Below are positions 49,298 through 58,115 of a stretch of DNA of 64,000 nt, in pieces (position 1 is the stretch's first letter; each line of letters opens with the position of its first letter). Source of the DNA: Geobacillus thermoleovorans. GTDB taxonomy: Bacteria > Bacillota > Bacilli > Bacillales > Anoxybacillaceae. Made by a program: the position numbers and the translations under genes. The notes below the pieces were generated by a model, which made no database searches, was not told where the DNA came from, and worked only from the letters and a program-made list of their open reading frames with translations. The stretch is from the NCBI RefSeq assembly GCF_001610955.1, contig NZ_CP014335.1:1405001-1469000 (forward strand). The letters are read 5' to 3'.

Positions 49298-50261
49298 CGT
49301 CATCGAGGCTGGGTTGTTTACAACCGTGCAAGATGGCGGGCGTTTTGGCTACCGGCATGCCGGCGTGCCGGCGGGCGGGGCGATGGATGCGTGGGCGTAT
49401 CGCCTGGCTAATGCGCTTGTCGGCAACAACGGTGATGAGGCGGTGCTTGAGGCGACGATGGCCGGACCGACGCTTCGGTTTCGCGTCGAGGCCGTCGTTG
49501 CGGTATGCGGCGGCGATTTCCCGTGCACGCTCAATGGGCAGCCGATTTCCCTTTGGAAACCGGAGATCGTCAAATCGGGCGATGTGCTCGAAGTAGGGGT
49601 GTGTCGGACGGGGTTTCGGGCGTATATCGCTGTATCAGGCGGCATCGACGTCCCGCCCGTGATGGGCAGTCGTTCCACGTACGTTCCAGCCCAGCTTGGC
49701 GGGCTTTCAGGCCGCCCGTTGCAGCGGGGCGATGCACTGCCGGTCGGCGTTACTCATGGGCGTCGTGTTATCGGCCGGATGCGTTGGGGTCTTGCTTCGG
49801 CCGCCCGCCGCTATATTGGTGGGAAAACGAAAACGGTGCGCGCGGTTCCCGGTCCGGAGTATGACGAATTTACGCCGGCGAGCCGCCGCCAGTTTTTCGC
49901 CGCCCGCTATGAGGTGACGACGCAGTCCGATCGGATCGGCTATCGGCTTTCTGGACGGGCGTTGGCGCTTGTGCGCGAGCGGGAGATGGTCTCGGAAGCG
50001 GTCGTTTTCGGCACGGTGCAAGTCCCGGCATCCGGCCAGCCGATCGTATTGATGGCGGACAGCCAGACAACCGGCGGCTACCCGCGCATCGCCCAGGTTG
50101 CGTCTGTGGATTTGCCGATTCTCGCGCAGGCTCGTCCGGGTGACTTTATCCAATTTCAGCCGATCGAGCCGGAAGAAGCGATGTGGCTTTATCGGGAACA
50201 ACAGCAACGGCTGGCTCGATGGATTGCGGCCATTCGCCGTCAATGGGAGGGAGAACGGTGA
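49290..50261 (+). CDS. pxpC: 5-oxoprolinase subunit PxpC
   Basis: 323 residues of the KipA / biotin-dependent carboxyltransferase-like family. Motifs include [48 protein letters not shown] and [20 protein letters not shown]. Despite the family name, PxpC works with PxpB and PxpA in ATP-dependent hydrolysis of 5-oxoproline. ATG 49290 lies inside the end of pxpB. It overlaps the GTG of pxpA by 4 bases, so all three subunits are coupled. Confidence 0.93.
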   Translation: MIDVIEAGLFTTVQDGGRFGYRHAGVPAGGAMDAWAYRLANALVGNNGDEAVLEATMAGPTLRFRVEAVVAVCGGDFPCTLNGQPISLWKPEIVKSGDVLEVGVCRTGFRAYIAVSGGIDVPPVMGSRSTYVPAQLGGLSGRPLQRGDALPVGVTHGRRVIGRMRWGLASAARRYIGGKTKTVRAVPGPEYDEFTPASRRQFFAARYEVTTQSDRIGYRLSGRALALVREREMVSEAVVFGTVQVPASGQPIVLMADSQTTGGYPRIAQVASVDLPILAQARPGDFIQFQPIEPEEAMWLYREQQQRLARWIAAIRRQWEGER

Positions 50262-51028
50262 GGACGATTGATTTGAATTGCGATTTCGGCGAAAGCTTTG
50301 GGGTGTATAGGCTTGGGCAGGAAGAAATCTTATCGTACGTGACCTCTGTCAACATCGCCTGTGGGTTTCACGCCGGCGACCCGCTCATCATGCGGCGGAC
50401 GGTGCAACTCGCCATCCAGCATGGCGTTGCCATCGGCGCCCATCCGGGGTTTCCGGACTTGTTTGGCTTCGGACGGCGCGCCATGGCCGTTTCGCCAGAG
50501 GAGGTATACGCCTATGTAGTCTACCAAATCGGCGCGCTGGCTGCGTTTGTGAAGGCGGAAGGCGGCGTGATGACGCATGTTAAGCCGCACGGCGCCTTGT
50601 ACAATATGGCGGCGAAAGACGCGGCGCTGGCCGAAGCGATCGCCAAAGCGGTGCATGATGTCGATCCGATGCTTGTCTTATACGGCTTGTCGGGAAGCGA
50701 ACTCATCCGCGCCGGCCGCGCCTGCGGCTTGCGGACGGCGAGCGAAGTGTTCGCCGATCGGACGTATCAGGCGGACGGTTCGCTCACCCCAAGAAGCGAT
50801 CCGCGCGCCATCATCGCGGATGAAGACGAAGCGGTCACGCAAGTGCTTATGATGATCCGCGACCGGCGCGTTCGCTCGGTGCAAGGGACGGACGTGGCGA
50901 TTGAAGCCGACACCGTCTGTCTCCATGGCGACAATGAACAGGCGGTGCGATTTGCCAAGCGGCTCTATCAAGCCTTGCAAAACGAAGGAATCGCCATTCA
51001 GGCGCCGCGCCGAGAGGAAAGACGATGA
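50258..51028 (+). CDS. pxpA: 5-oxoprolinase subunit PxpA (LamB/YcsF family)
   Basis: 256 residues. It opens with [20 protein letters not shown] and continues [39 protein letters not shown] and [17 protein letters not shown], the full LamB/YcsF signature. It is the third subunit of the 5-oxoprolinase. The start is GTG 50258 with GGGAGGGAG upstream. The B. subtilis neighbours YcsG and YcsI are absent. A 12-bp terminator begins 90 bases downstream. Confidence 0.94.
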   Translation: MRTIDLNCDFGESFGVYRLGQEEILSYVTSVNIACGFHAGDPLIMRRTVQLAIQHGVAIGAHPGFPDLFGFGRRAMAVSPEEVYAYVVYQIGALAAFVKAEGGVMTHVKPHGALYNMAAKDAALAEAIAKAVHDVDPMLVLYGLSGSELIRAGRACGLRTASEVFADRTYQADGSLTPRSDPRAIIADEDEAVTQVLMMIRDRRVRSVQGTDVAIEADTVCLHGDNEQAVRFAKRLYQALQNEGIAIQAPRREERR

Positions 51029-51118
51029 AGAAAGCCGGAACACCATATTTGGCGCCCTTGCCGTCTTCTTTAATGGTGTATATGGGCGTGTGCACTGCCA
51101 TGCAGCAGCTGCCGAATA

Positions 51119-51156
51119 AGCGCCTTAAGCAGGAAACTCGCTTAGGGCGCTGTTTT
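51119..51156 (+). terminator. Terminator of the pxp operon
   Basis: AGCGCCTTAAGC pairs with GCTTAGGGCGCT (one G-T pair), followed by GTTTTC. Confidence 0.85.
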
Positions 51157-51294
51157 CATTTGGAGCTGTTTATTGCTTCTTCTAACTTATACCGATTTTT
51201 TGGCTGGCTCAATGAAATGGCCTTCATGACAGTCGATCTTCAATTGGTTACAATAACAAAGAGAGGTGACGGAACGAGAAAGGAGTACAAAAGG

Positions 51295-51540
51295 ATGCAC
51301 TACGCCATTCCGACAGTGGTGGTCAGCGAATGCCTCGGCTTTTCTGCCTGCCGGTATAACGGCGATATCATTCACAATTCGTTTGTCTCTCGTTTAGGGG
51401 AGTTTGCTCGGCTTGTGCCTGTATGCCCAGAAGTGGCCATTGGGCTTGGGGTTCCGCGGGAGACGGTCCGACTTGTGAAACGAGGCGAGGAAAGGCGGCT
51501 TGTGCAGTCGTCGACGAACCGAGATTGGACGAGGGAAATG
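51295..51540 (+). pseudogene. Truncated DUF523 gene (N-terminal domain only)
   Basis: ATG 51295 follows AAAGGAGTACAAAAGG, a good ribosome site. About 82 residues read as the start of a DUF523 domain: VVVSECLGFSACRYNGDIIH, VPVCPEVAIGLGVPRETVRL and NRDWTREM. After position 51540 the match stops and the frame runs on through the antisense of another gene to 51825. The rest of DUF523, and the DUF1722 part often fused to it, is missing. It is a broken gene at one side of a deletion or rearrangement scar. Confidence 0.75.
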
Positions 51541-51544
51541 AATT

Positions 51545-51728
51545 TGCCACCTCCTTTGTTTTTGACAGAGGCGGAGCGGGCCGCGCCCCCTGGATACTCT
51601 TTGTTCAGCGCGGTGCAGTTTGGATACGTTTTGATTTTGGCTGCCGCTTCGGCCGAACGGAACGAGTCGAAGAAAAAGCTGGCTGCGAGCGCAAAGGAAA
51701 GGACAAGCGGGATCACGAATCTCATCAT
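51545..51728 (-). pseudogene. Truncated secreted Excalibur-domain gene
   Basis: On the minus strand, ATG 51728 follows GAGGAGGAACAC. The product starts with a signal peptide (FVIPLVLSFALAASFFF) and then TYPNCTALNKEYPGGAARSA and SVKNKGGGK, the first part of an Excalibur calcium-binding domain. The DxDxDGxxCE loop that should follow is gone; the frame continues to 51372 only as antisense of the DUF523 fragment. The 3' half was lost at about 51545, the same point where DUF523 breaks. Confidence 0.75.
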
Positions 51729-51851
51729 GTGTTCCTCCTCTTTGCAACATAATGGTAAGCTTTTCCAGAATCATATTTTGCCATATTGGCTTTTGTCTAT
51801 CAACCAAAAACGAACAAGCAAATGATGACGGGCCAAGAAAGGGGAAACGGT

Positions 51852-52010
51852 ATGCACGGAGCAGACATCAAAGCGATCGTCTTTGATTTGGACGGAACAT
51901 TATACGAGGAAACGGAGCATTTTGACTATTATGCCGAGCAGGTGGCGAAACGTCTTCGTGAAGCAGATCGGCCGCGCTTTTGGGACGACTACCGCGCCGT
52001 GCTCGCCGCC
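51852..52010 (+). pseudogene. Truncated HAD-family hydrolase gene
   Basis: ATG 51852 after AAAGGGGAAACGG opens a frame reading KAIVFDLDGTLYEETEHFDY, HAD motif I with both aspartates, and goes on to FWDDYRAVLA. After about 52 residues it meets a small hairpin with a T-rich tail (52005-52031) and stops being HAD-like. A complete HAD hydrolase has at least 200 residues with motifs II-IV, all absent here. It is a gene fragment in the same scarred region. Confidence 0.72.
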
Positions 52011-52054
52011 TGTTGTAGGCGGTGTATTTTTTGTTTTATATATTCAGAAAATTA

Positions 52055-52083
52055 TTGAAAATATTCATGAAAGCGTGTACAAT
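52055..52083 (+). promoter_or_regulatory. Strong sigma-A promoter for the acyl-CoA ligase / lactonase operon
   Basis: TTGAAA (52055-52060) and TACAAT (52078-52083) are exactly 17 bases apart, one mismatch each from consensus. The leader is about 100 bases. Confidence 0.78.
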
Positions 52084-52100
52084 AAAAAACAGTCGGCTAT

Positions 52101-52118
52101 ATACCAACTGGTCAGTAA
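52101..52118. promoter_or_regulatory. Possible TetR-type operator in the leader
   Basis: ATACCAACTGGTCAGTAA is an imperfect palindrome of the ACyrACyrGTyrGT kind, starting about 10 bases after the expected transcription start. TetR-type regulators of acyl-CoA genes bind such sites. No regulator gene is adjacent. Confidence 0.45.
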
Positions 52119-52192
52119 AAAAAGCTATCCAATGCTGCTTGCGTGGAGGCTGCCGCAGTGAACGATCGCGTGAAAAGGAGGAGGAAAACGGA

Positions 52193-53875
52193 ATGAATAC
52201 GAGACATTACCCGTATTGGCCGAAACGGCTCTCAAAAACGCTGGCTGTGCCGGAGACGACGCTGGTCGACCATTTGGAAACAACGGCGAAGCGCTATCCG
52301 AACAAAACGGCGATTTACTATTACGGAGCCGTGTATTCGTACAAACAGTTGCTCGATGAAGTGAACGCGTTGGCCGGCTATTTGCAGCAAAAGCTGTCCG
52401 TCAAACCGGGCGACCGCGTTCTATTGTACATGCAAAATTCTCCGCAGTTTGTCATCTCCTACTATGCCATTTTGCGCGCTGAAGCGATCGTCGTGCCGAT
52501 CAATCCGATGAACACCTCAGAGGAGCTTTCCTTTTACGTCAATGATTGCGAAACGAGAGTCGCCATCGTTGGACAGGAGCTGCTTGACAAAGCGGCCCCG
52601 CTCCTTGGACGAACGGCGTTGGAACAAATCATCGTCGCCGCTTATTCTGATTATGCTTCCGATGAATCGCCGGTTTCGCTTCCGGCTGAAGTGGCGGCGC
52701 CGCGGCGGGCCATTGGGGATGAGCGCATTCTTTTATGGGCGGACTGCCTCGGCGCCCAATTGCCGCCGCTTCCATACAACGGCCATGTTGATGACATCGC
52801 CGTCTTGCCATACACATCCGGGACGACCGGGGTGCCAAAAGGCTGCATCCACCCGCACCGGACGGTGAACGCCAACATCGTCGGCGCCTACCACTGGGGC
52901 GATGTGACGAGCGATTCGGTCGCGTTGGCGACGCTGCCGTTTTTCCATGTCACGGGGATGGTCCATAGCATGCATACGCCGATTTTCGCCGGCGCCGCCA
53001 TGGTGTTGATGACGCGCTGGGATCGGGACGCGGCCGCCCGGCTGATTGAATTGCACCGCTGCACGCATTGGGTGAACATCAGCACGATGCTGATCGACTT
53101 TTTGGCCAACCCGGCGCTTGGCCGGTATGACATTTCCTCGCTTTCGAGCATTTCCGGCGGCGGAGCGGCGCTTCCGGAAGCGGTCGGGGAAAAATTGTTC
53201 CAGCTCACCGGCGTCCGTTATTTTGAAGGCTACGGGCTGACGGAGACGATTTCGCAGACGCATTTCAATCCGCCGGACCGGCCGAAATTGCAATGTCTCG
53301 GCGTTCCGTCGTTTGACGTCGACGCGCGCATCATCGACCCGGCGACGGGGCGGGAGCTTGGCGTCGGCGAAGTCGGGGAGATCATCGTTTGTGGCCCGCA
53401 AGTGTTCCGCGGCTATTACCGGCGTGAAAAAGAAACGGAAGAAGCGTTCATCGAGCTCGACGGCAAGCGGTTTTTCCGCACCGGCGACATCGGGCGGATG
53501 GATGAGGAAGGCTACTTTTTCATCGTCGACCGCGTCAAACGGATGATCAACGCTTCTGGATACAAAGTGTGGCCGACCGAAGTCGAGTCGCTTTTGTACA
53601 AACATCCGGCTGTTCAGCAGGCGTGCGTTGTCGGCGTGCCGGATCCGCGCCGCGGCGAAACGGTGAAGGCGTTTATCGTCCTTCATGACGAGTATGTCGG
53701 CAAAGTAACGGAAGAAGAGATCATTGAATGGTCCAAGACGCAAATGGCGGCGTACAAATATCCGCGCCTCGTTGAATTCCGCTCATCGCTGCCGATGACG
53801 TCAAGCGGCAAGCTGCTTTGGCGGAAACTGCAGGAAGAGGAGTATGAAAAAGCGGGGAAAGGGGTGAACAACTGA
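52193..53875 (+). CDS. Long-chain fatty acid-CoA ligase
   Basis: 560 residues of the ANL superfamily. Motifs: LPYTSGTTGVPKGCIHPHRT, FEGYGLTETISQTHFNPP, RTGDIGRMDEEGYFFIVDRV and the Lys in PMTSSGKLLWRKLQ. It converts a fatty acid, ATP and CoA to acyl-CoA. ATG 52193 is preceded by AAGGAGGAGG. It overlaps the lactonase gene by one base. It is the fourth ANL enzyme in this window and is most like long-chain acyl-CoA synthetases. The pairing with a lactonase suggests that hydroxy acids freed by lactone opening are then activated here; this is inference. Confidence 0.9.
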   Translation: MNTRHYPYWPKRLSKTLAVPETTLVDHLETTAKRYPNKTAIYYYGAVYSYKQLLDEVNALAGYLQQKLSVKPGDRVLLYMQNSPQFVISYYAILRAEAIVVPINPMNTSEELSFYVNDCETRVAIVGQELLDKAAPLLGRTALEQIIVAAYSDYASDESPVSLPAEVAAPRRAIGDERILLWADCLGAQLPPLPYNGHVDDIAVLPYTSGTTGVPKGCIHPHRTVNANIVGAYHWGDVTSDSVALATLPFFHVTGMVHSMHTPIFAGAAMVLMTRWDRDAAARLIELHRCTHWVNISTMLIDFLANPALGRYDISSLSSISGGGAALPEAVGEKLFQLTGVRYFEGYGLTETISQTHFNPPDRPKLQCLGVPSFDVDARIIDPATGRELGVGEVGEIIVCGPQVFRGYYRREKETEEAFIELDGKRFFRTGDIGRMDEEGYFFIVDRVKRMINASGYKVWPTEVESLLYKHPAVQQACVVGVPDPRRGETVKAFIVLHDEYVGKVTEEEIIEWSKTQMAAYKYPRLVEFRSSLPMTSSGKLLWRKLQEEEYEKAGKGVNN

Positions 53876-54855
53876 TGGCGGAGATGGTAGAAACGGTATG
53901 CGGGCCGGTGCCGGTGGAACAGCTTGGCAAAACGCTCATCCACGAGCATTTCCTCTTCGGTTATCCAGGGTTTCAAGGCGATGTGACGCGCGGCACGTTC
54001 CGTGAAGACGAGTCGCTTCGCGTCGCAGTCGAGGCGGCGGAAAAGATGAAGCGGCACGGCATTCAAACGGTTGTCGATCCGACGCCGAACGATTGCGGGC
54101 GCAACCCGGCGTTTTTGCGGCGCGTCGCTGAAGAGACGGGGCTGAACATTATTTGCGCCACCGGCTATTATTATGAAGGGGAAGGGGCGCCGCCGTACTT
54201 CCAATTCCGCCGGCTTCTCGGAACAGCAGAAGATGACATTTACGACATGTTTATGGCCGAGTTGACCGAGGGCATTGCCGATACCGGAATCAAGGCGGGT
54301 GTCATCAAGCTCGCCTCGAGCAAAGGGCGCATTACTGAGTACGAAAAGATGTTCTTCCGCGCTGCCGCCCGCGCGCAAAAAGAGACGGGTGCGGTCATCA
54401 TCACCCATACGCAAGAAGGAACGATGGGGCCGGAACAAGCCGCCTATTTGCTTGAGCACGGCGCCGATCCGAAAAAAATTGTCATCGGCCATATGTGCGG
54501 CAACACGGACCCGGACTATCATCGAAAGACGCTTGCTTACGGCGTTTACATTGCGTTTGACCGCTTCGGCATCCAAGGGATGGTCGGCGCGCCGACCGAT
54601 GAGGAGCGGGTGCGGACGCTCCTTGCTCTGCTCCGCGATGGGTACGAGAAACAAATTATGCTGTCGCATGACACTGTCAACGTTTGGCTCGGTCGTCCGT
54701 TTACGCTGCCGGAACCGTTTGCGGAAATGATGAAAAATTGGCATGTCGAGCATTTGTTTGTGAACCTCATTCCCGCGCTGAAAAATGAAGGAATCCGGGA
54801 CGAAGTGCTTGAGCAAATGTTCATCGGCAATCCGGCGGCGCTGTTCTCGGCTTGA
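53875..54855 (+). CDS. Phosphotriesterase-like lactonase (PLL)
   Basis: 326 residues, an amidohydrolase-type barrel with a binuclear metal centre. Metal ligands are visible in TLIHEHFLFG (HxH), the Lys in KAGVIKLASSKG, His in VIITHTQEG, His in KIVIGHMCGN and Asp in MLSHDTVNVW. The text agrees, from memory, with the thermostable lactonase of Geobacillus kaustophilus/stearothermophilus that opens long-chain lactones and N-acyl homoserine lactones, with weak organophosphate activity. The start overlaps the ligase stop by one base, so the pair is co-translated. No signal peptide is present; it acts in the cytoplasm. Confidence 0.94.
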   Translation: MAEMVETVCGPVPVEQLGKTLIHEHFLFGYPGFQGDVTRGTFREDESLRVAVEAAEKMKRHGIQTVVDPTPNDCGRNPAFLRRVAEETGLNIICATGYYYEGEGAPPYFQFRRLLGTAEDDIYDMFMAELTEGIADTGIKAGVIKLASSKGRITEYEKMFFRAAARAQKETGAVIITHTQEGTMGPEQAAYLLEHGADPKKIVIGHMCGNTDPDYHRKTLAYGVYIAFDRFGIQGMVGAPTDEERVRTLLALLRDGYEKQIMLSHDTVNVWLGRPFTLPEPFAEMMKNWHVEHLFVNLIPALKNEGIRDEVLEQMFIGNPAALFSA

Positions 54856-55096
54856 CGCCGTTTGTAAGGTCGGTAAAAACCGCGCTTTCTGCAAAATCGT
54901 TGTTGCGAACGCGCGGAAAAGCGGTTGTTTATCATCCTAAACCGAGAAAACCCCCACTTCCACGCGTGAGCGTAGGTGGGAGAGCGTTCAAGAGCGAAAT
55001 CTCCATGGTTCGCGCGTTTTTTCGTTCCATCACCAGCTTTTTGGGCAACGTTGTGTTGCATGCAAAAGGCTGATCGAAAGGTAAATAGACGAATAG
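54856..55096. other. Intergenic stretch with hairpins, no gene
   Basis: About 240 bases before the terminator. A CCCCCACTTCC ... GGTGGG hairpin lies at about 54953-54982, and GAACGCGCG near 54909 faces CGCGCGTTTTTT near 55012. Neither carries a coding frame with a ribosome site. Confidence 0.4.
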
Positions 55097-55140
55097 AAAA
55101 CCGCCGTCATCCGGCTTCATCCGGCCGACGGCGGTTTTTT
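55097..55140 (+). terminator. Terminator before the DUF6044-like gene
   Basis: AAAACCGCCGTC pairs with GACGGCGGTTTT over 12 bp; the inner part holds CCGG repeats; T run follows. Confidence 0.88.
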
Positions 55141-55239
55141 GTTTGGACAGGGGTCCGTTTTTTTCCATTCTCATGAATAATTTTCCTGTTGGGTTGAACA
55201 ATAAAGAAAGACAAGAGCCGGGCGAAAGGGGGAGAAAAG

Positions 55240-56919
55240 GTGCCGGCCATCGAAAAGCGAATCCTGATCTTCTCTTTCGTTGTCATCGCCTTGTACGTGT
55301 CGCCGTATTTTGTGCTTGGCGAGGATGCGCATATGCGCGTCCACGACAATTTGGATTCGAACATCGCCTGGTATAAGGTGCTCACTCGAAGCGGTGAGCT
55401 GTTCGGACCGGTCGATGGCGTCATTCCGCAAATCATCAACGGCCTGCCGCGCAACGCGTTCGGCACAGAATTCAGCGGCATCGTTTGGCTTCACGCCCTG
55501 TTTCCATCCATTTACGCCTATGGGCTCAGTCAAGCCGCAACCCGCGTATTGGCGTTCATCGGCATGTATTTGCTGCTGCGAAAACATGTGCTGCCGGGCG
55601 AGCGCTGGGGATGGATTCGCATCGGCTCTTCGTTGACGTTTGCCTTGACGCCGTTTTGGCCATCGGGAATGTTAAGTACGCTCGGGATGCCGCTTGCGCT
55701 TTGGGCGTTTTTAAACATTCGGGGCGGCGAGCGTTCATGGGTGAACTGGGCGGTGTTGACGCTTTTGCCGCTCTATTCGAGCTTCGTGCTTGGATTTTTC
55801 TTTTTCTTGAGCGCGCTTGGGATTTGGTGGCTCATTGATGTCATCCGCGGCAAGGGTTGGAATTGGCGGTTTTTGGCGGCCATCGTCTATATGACGATGC
55901 TCTATTTGGCGGTCGATTACCGGCTTGTCCATTCGCTCTTGTTTTCCAATGAGCCGACAAGCCGCGACGAATATTTCCACGCCCGTCTGCCGCTTTGGCG
56001 CGTCATCCGGCTGACGTTCAAAAACTATGTGTTCGGCCATACCCACGTCATGACCGTGCATGGGCTCGTCATTTTACCGGTGACGCTCGTTGCCTTGTAC
56101 ATTGTATGGAAGCGGAAAAGCTGGCGGCGGGAGAAACTGTTTTTGATTTTGCACGGGTTGAACTTCGCGCTGTCGACATGGTATGCGTTTTGGTTTTACA
56201 AAGGATGGCTGCCGCTCACCGAACGGTTTGATTTGCTCGATAAGTTCAATTTCGCCCGCTACCATTTTTTGCGGCCAATGGTGATTTACGTCTTGTTTGC
56301 ACTGGCGCTGAAAATTTTTTGGCAGGAAGGCCGAAGGTGGCGGGCGGTCGGTGCGGCGGCCATTGTCTTGCAGCTTGTCGTGCTTGCTTTATGCAATGAG
56401 GAAATCGTCTACCGCGACAAGCCGTCGTTTCGCGAGTTTTACGCGGAAAAGCAGTTTGCCGCCATTCGCCGCTATATCGGCCGCCCGGTGCATACATACC
56501 GTGTCGCCAGCATCGGCATCCACCCGGCGATCGCTCAATACAACGGCTTTTACACACTCGATACGTACAACAACTTTTATCCGCTCGAATACAAGCATCG
56601 GTTTCGCCGCATCATCGCCAAGGAGCTTGCGAAAAACAAAAAACTGCGCGAGTATTTCGATGAATGGGGCGGGCGCTGCTATTTGTTCGTCGATGAGCTC
56701 GGCAAGCGGTATATGTTTCAGAAAAACTCGAAGCGGACGATTCGCAGCTTGGAATTGAACACAAACGTGTTTTATAACATGGGCGGGCGCTACATTTTTT
56801 CAGCGCTGCCGATTGAAAATGCCGACGAAAACGCCTTGCGCCTTGAGCGGGTGTTCCGTTCCAAAGAGTCCGCGTGGACCATCTATTTATACAAAGTCGT
56901 GCCGGAGGGAGGAAGGTGA
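55240..56919 (+). CDS. Polytopic membrane protein, DUF6044 / YkoS-like
   Basis: 559 residues. About ten hydrophobic helices fill residues 8-400, starting with ILIFSFVVIALYVSPYFVLG. A soluble C-terminal part of about 150 residues (FREFYAEKQFAAIRRYIGRP, YNGFYTLDTYNNFYPLEYKH) follows. HDNLDSNIAWYKVL after the first helix recalls the Asp-containing loop of lipid-linked sugar transferases (GT-C type). Gene order with the next GT2 gene matches B. subtilis ykoS-ykoT. It may transfer a sugar from a polyprenyl carrier at the outer face. GTG 55240 follows AAAGGGGGAG. The acceptor is unknown. Confidence 0.75.
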   Translation: MPAIEKRILIFSFVVIALYVSPYFVLGEDAHMRVHDNLDSNIAWYKVLTRSGELFGPVDGVIPQIINGLPRNAFGTEFSGIVWLHALFPSIYAYGLSQAATRVLAFIGMYLLLRKHVLPGERWGWIRIGSSLTFALTPFWPSGMLSTLGMPLALWAFLNIRGGERSWVNWAVLTLLPLYSSFVLGFFFFLSALGIWWLIDVIRGKGWNWRFLAAIVYMTMLYLAVDYRLVHSLLFSNEPTSRDEYFHARLPLWRVIRLTFKNYVFGHTHVMTVHGLVILPVTLVALYIVWKRKSWRREKLFLILHGLNFALSTWYAFWFYKGWLPLTERFDLLDKFNFARYHFLRPMVIYVLFALALKIFWQEGRRWRAVGAAAIVLQLVVLALCNEEIVYRDKPSFREFYAEKQFAAIRRYIGRPVHTYRVASIGIHPAIAQYNGFYTLDTYNNFYPLEYKHRFRRIIAKELAKNKKLREYFDEWGGRCYLFVDELGKRYMFQKNSKRTIRSLELNTNVFYNMGGRYIFSALPIENADENALRLERVFRSKESAWTIYLYKVVPEGGR

Positions 56920-56920
56920 C

Positions 56921-57943
56921 ATGTTCGAACCGACGTTGGCTATTGTTGTGCCGTGTTACAACGAAGAAGAGGTGCTGCCGGAGACGATCCGCCGCTTACG
57001 GGAGTTGCGCGAACAATTGATTGAAGAGCAGCTCATTTCATCCAACAGCGCGCTTTTGTTCGTCGATGACGGCAGCTGTGATGACACATGGAAGATCATA
57101 TACAAAGCGAGTTTGCGTCACCCGGAAGTGAAAGGGCTGAAACTGGCGCATAACGCCGGCCACCAAAACGCGCTGCTTGCTGGGCTGTTCGCCGCGAAAA
57201 GGCATGCCGATTGCCTCATTTCGATCGACGCCGATTTGCAAGATGATGTAGCGGCGATTCGGGAATTTGTGCAAAAGTTTCGTGAAGGCTATGACATCGT
57301 CTACGGCGTGCGCCGGCGGCGCGATGCCGATACATGGTTCAAGCGCCATACGGCGCAAGGGTTTTATCGGTTGATGAAGGCGTTTGGCGTCGATCTCGTT
57401 TACAATCACGCCGACTATCGCCTTATGAGCCGGCGCGCTGTGGACGCGCTTGAACAGTTCGGGGAAGCGAACTTGTTTTTGCGCGGCATCGTTCCACTTT
57501 TGGGCTTTCGGTCGGCGACGGTTTATTATGACCGAAAAGAGCGGCTGGCCGGGAAAACGAAATATCCGCTGAAAAAAATGATCGCCTTTGCGCTTGACGG
57601 CGTGACGTCGTTCAGCGTCACCCCGATCCGTTTCATTTCGCTCGTTGGGTTTCTCTCGTTTGTCGTCAGCTTGATGTTTGGCGCCTATTTTCTTTTCCTC
57701 AAATGGGTCGGGCATACGGAAACGGGTTGGACGTCGCTCATTACGTCCATTTGGCTGTTAGGAGGGTTGCAACTGATGGCGCTCGGGCTGATTGGTGAAT
57801 ATATTGGAAAAATTTACAAAGAAACAAAACGGCGGCCGCGCTATATCATCGATTTGGATTTGTGGAATTGGCCGCTGCCGCAGCGGCTGTCGCCGGCGGC
57901 GCCGTCCGAAGAGGGAGGGGCGGCCGAATGGACGCGTTCGTAA
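56921..57943 (+). CDS. GT2-family glycosyltransferase (YkoT/DpmI-like)
   Basis: 340 residues. The GT2 domain has VVPCYNEEEVLPETIRRL, FVDDGSCDDTW, SIDADLQDD (DxD metal site) and FRSATVYYDRKERLAGKTKY. Two C-terminal helices (FISLVGFLSFVVSLMFGAYF and a second after TSLITSIW) anchor it, as in polyprenyl-phosphate sugar synthases of the DpmI/YkoT group. It would charge undecaprenyl phosphate with a sugar on the inner face, supplying the YkoS-like partner. ATG 56921 is 1 base after the previous stop, with GGAGGGAGGAAGG upstream. Confidence 0.9.
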   Translation: MFEPTLAIVVPCYNEEEVLPETIRRLRELREQLIEEQLISSNSALLFVDDGSCDDTWKIIYKASLRHPEVKGLKLAHNAGHQNALLAGLFAAKRHADCLISIDADLQDDVAAIREFVQKFREGYDIVYGVRRRRDADTWFKRHTAQGFYRLMKAFGVDLVYNHADYRLMSRRAVDALEQFGEANLFLRGIVPLLGFRSATVYYDRKERLAGKTKYPLKKMIAFALDGVTSFSVTPIRFISLVGFLSFVVSLMFGAYFLFLKWVGHTETGWTSLITSIWLLGGLQLMALGLIGEYIGKIYKETKRRPRYIIDLDLWNWPLPQRLSPAAPSEEGGAAEWTRS

Positions 57944-57991
57944 TGGAACAAAAAGGGAGGTGCGCTTTGGCGGCCGCCTTTTTTCTTTGTC

Positions 57992-58020
57992 TTGCAATTC
58001 AAAAAAAGAAAGAGTAGACT
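57992..58020 (+). promoter_or_regulatory. Probable sigma-A promoter of thiMDE
   Basis: TTGCAA (57992-57997) and TAGACT (58015-58020) are 17 bases apart. No TPP riboswitch (THI box) is visible in the 95-base leader. Confidence 0.5.
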
Positions 58021-58115
58021 GATGGATGGGGAGAATGGATCATTCTATTGGCCGAAAGTACGGCGAAAGCCAGTGTATGGCCGGCGAAAGGGCTTGGAAA
58101 GGGGAGAAACCGGAA

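Noticed and set aside
53683-54894. A 403-codon minus-strand open frame opposite the lactonase gene, and a similar one at 52733-53743 opposite the ligase
   Set aside because: Both mirror well-matched plus-strand enzymes and have compositions (many Arg, His, Pro) typical of shadow frames.
54946-54985. Hairpin resembling the end of an IS200/IS605 element
   Set aside because: No transposase gene or second end is present, and the similarity is limited to a short CCCCCAC string also seen near 715.
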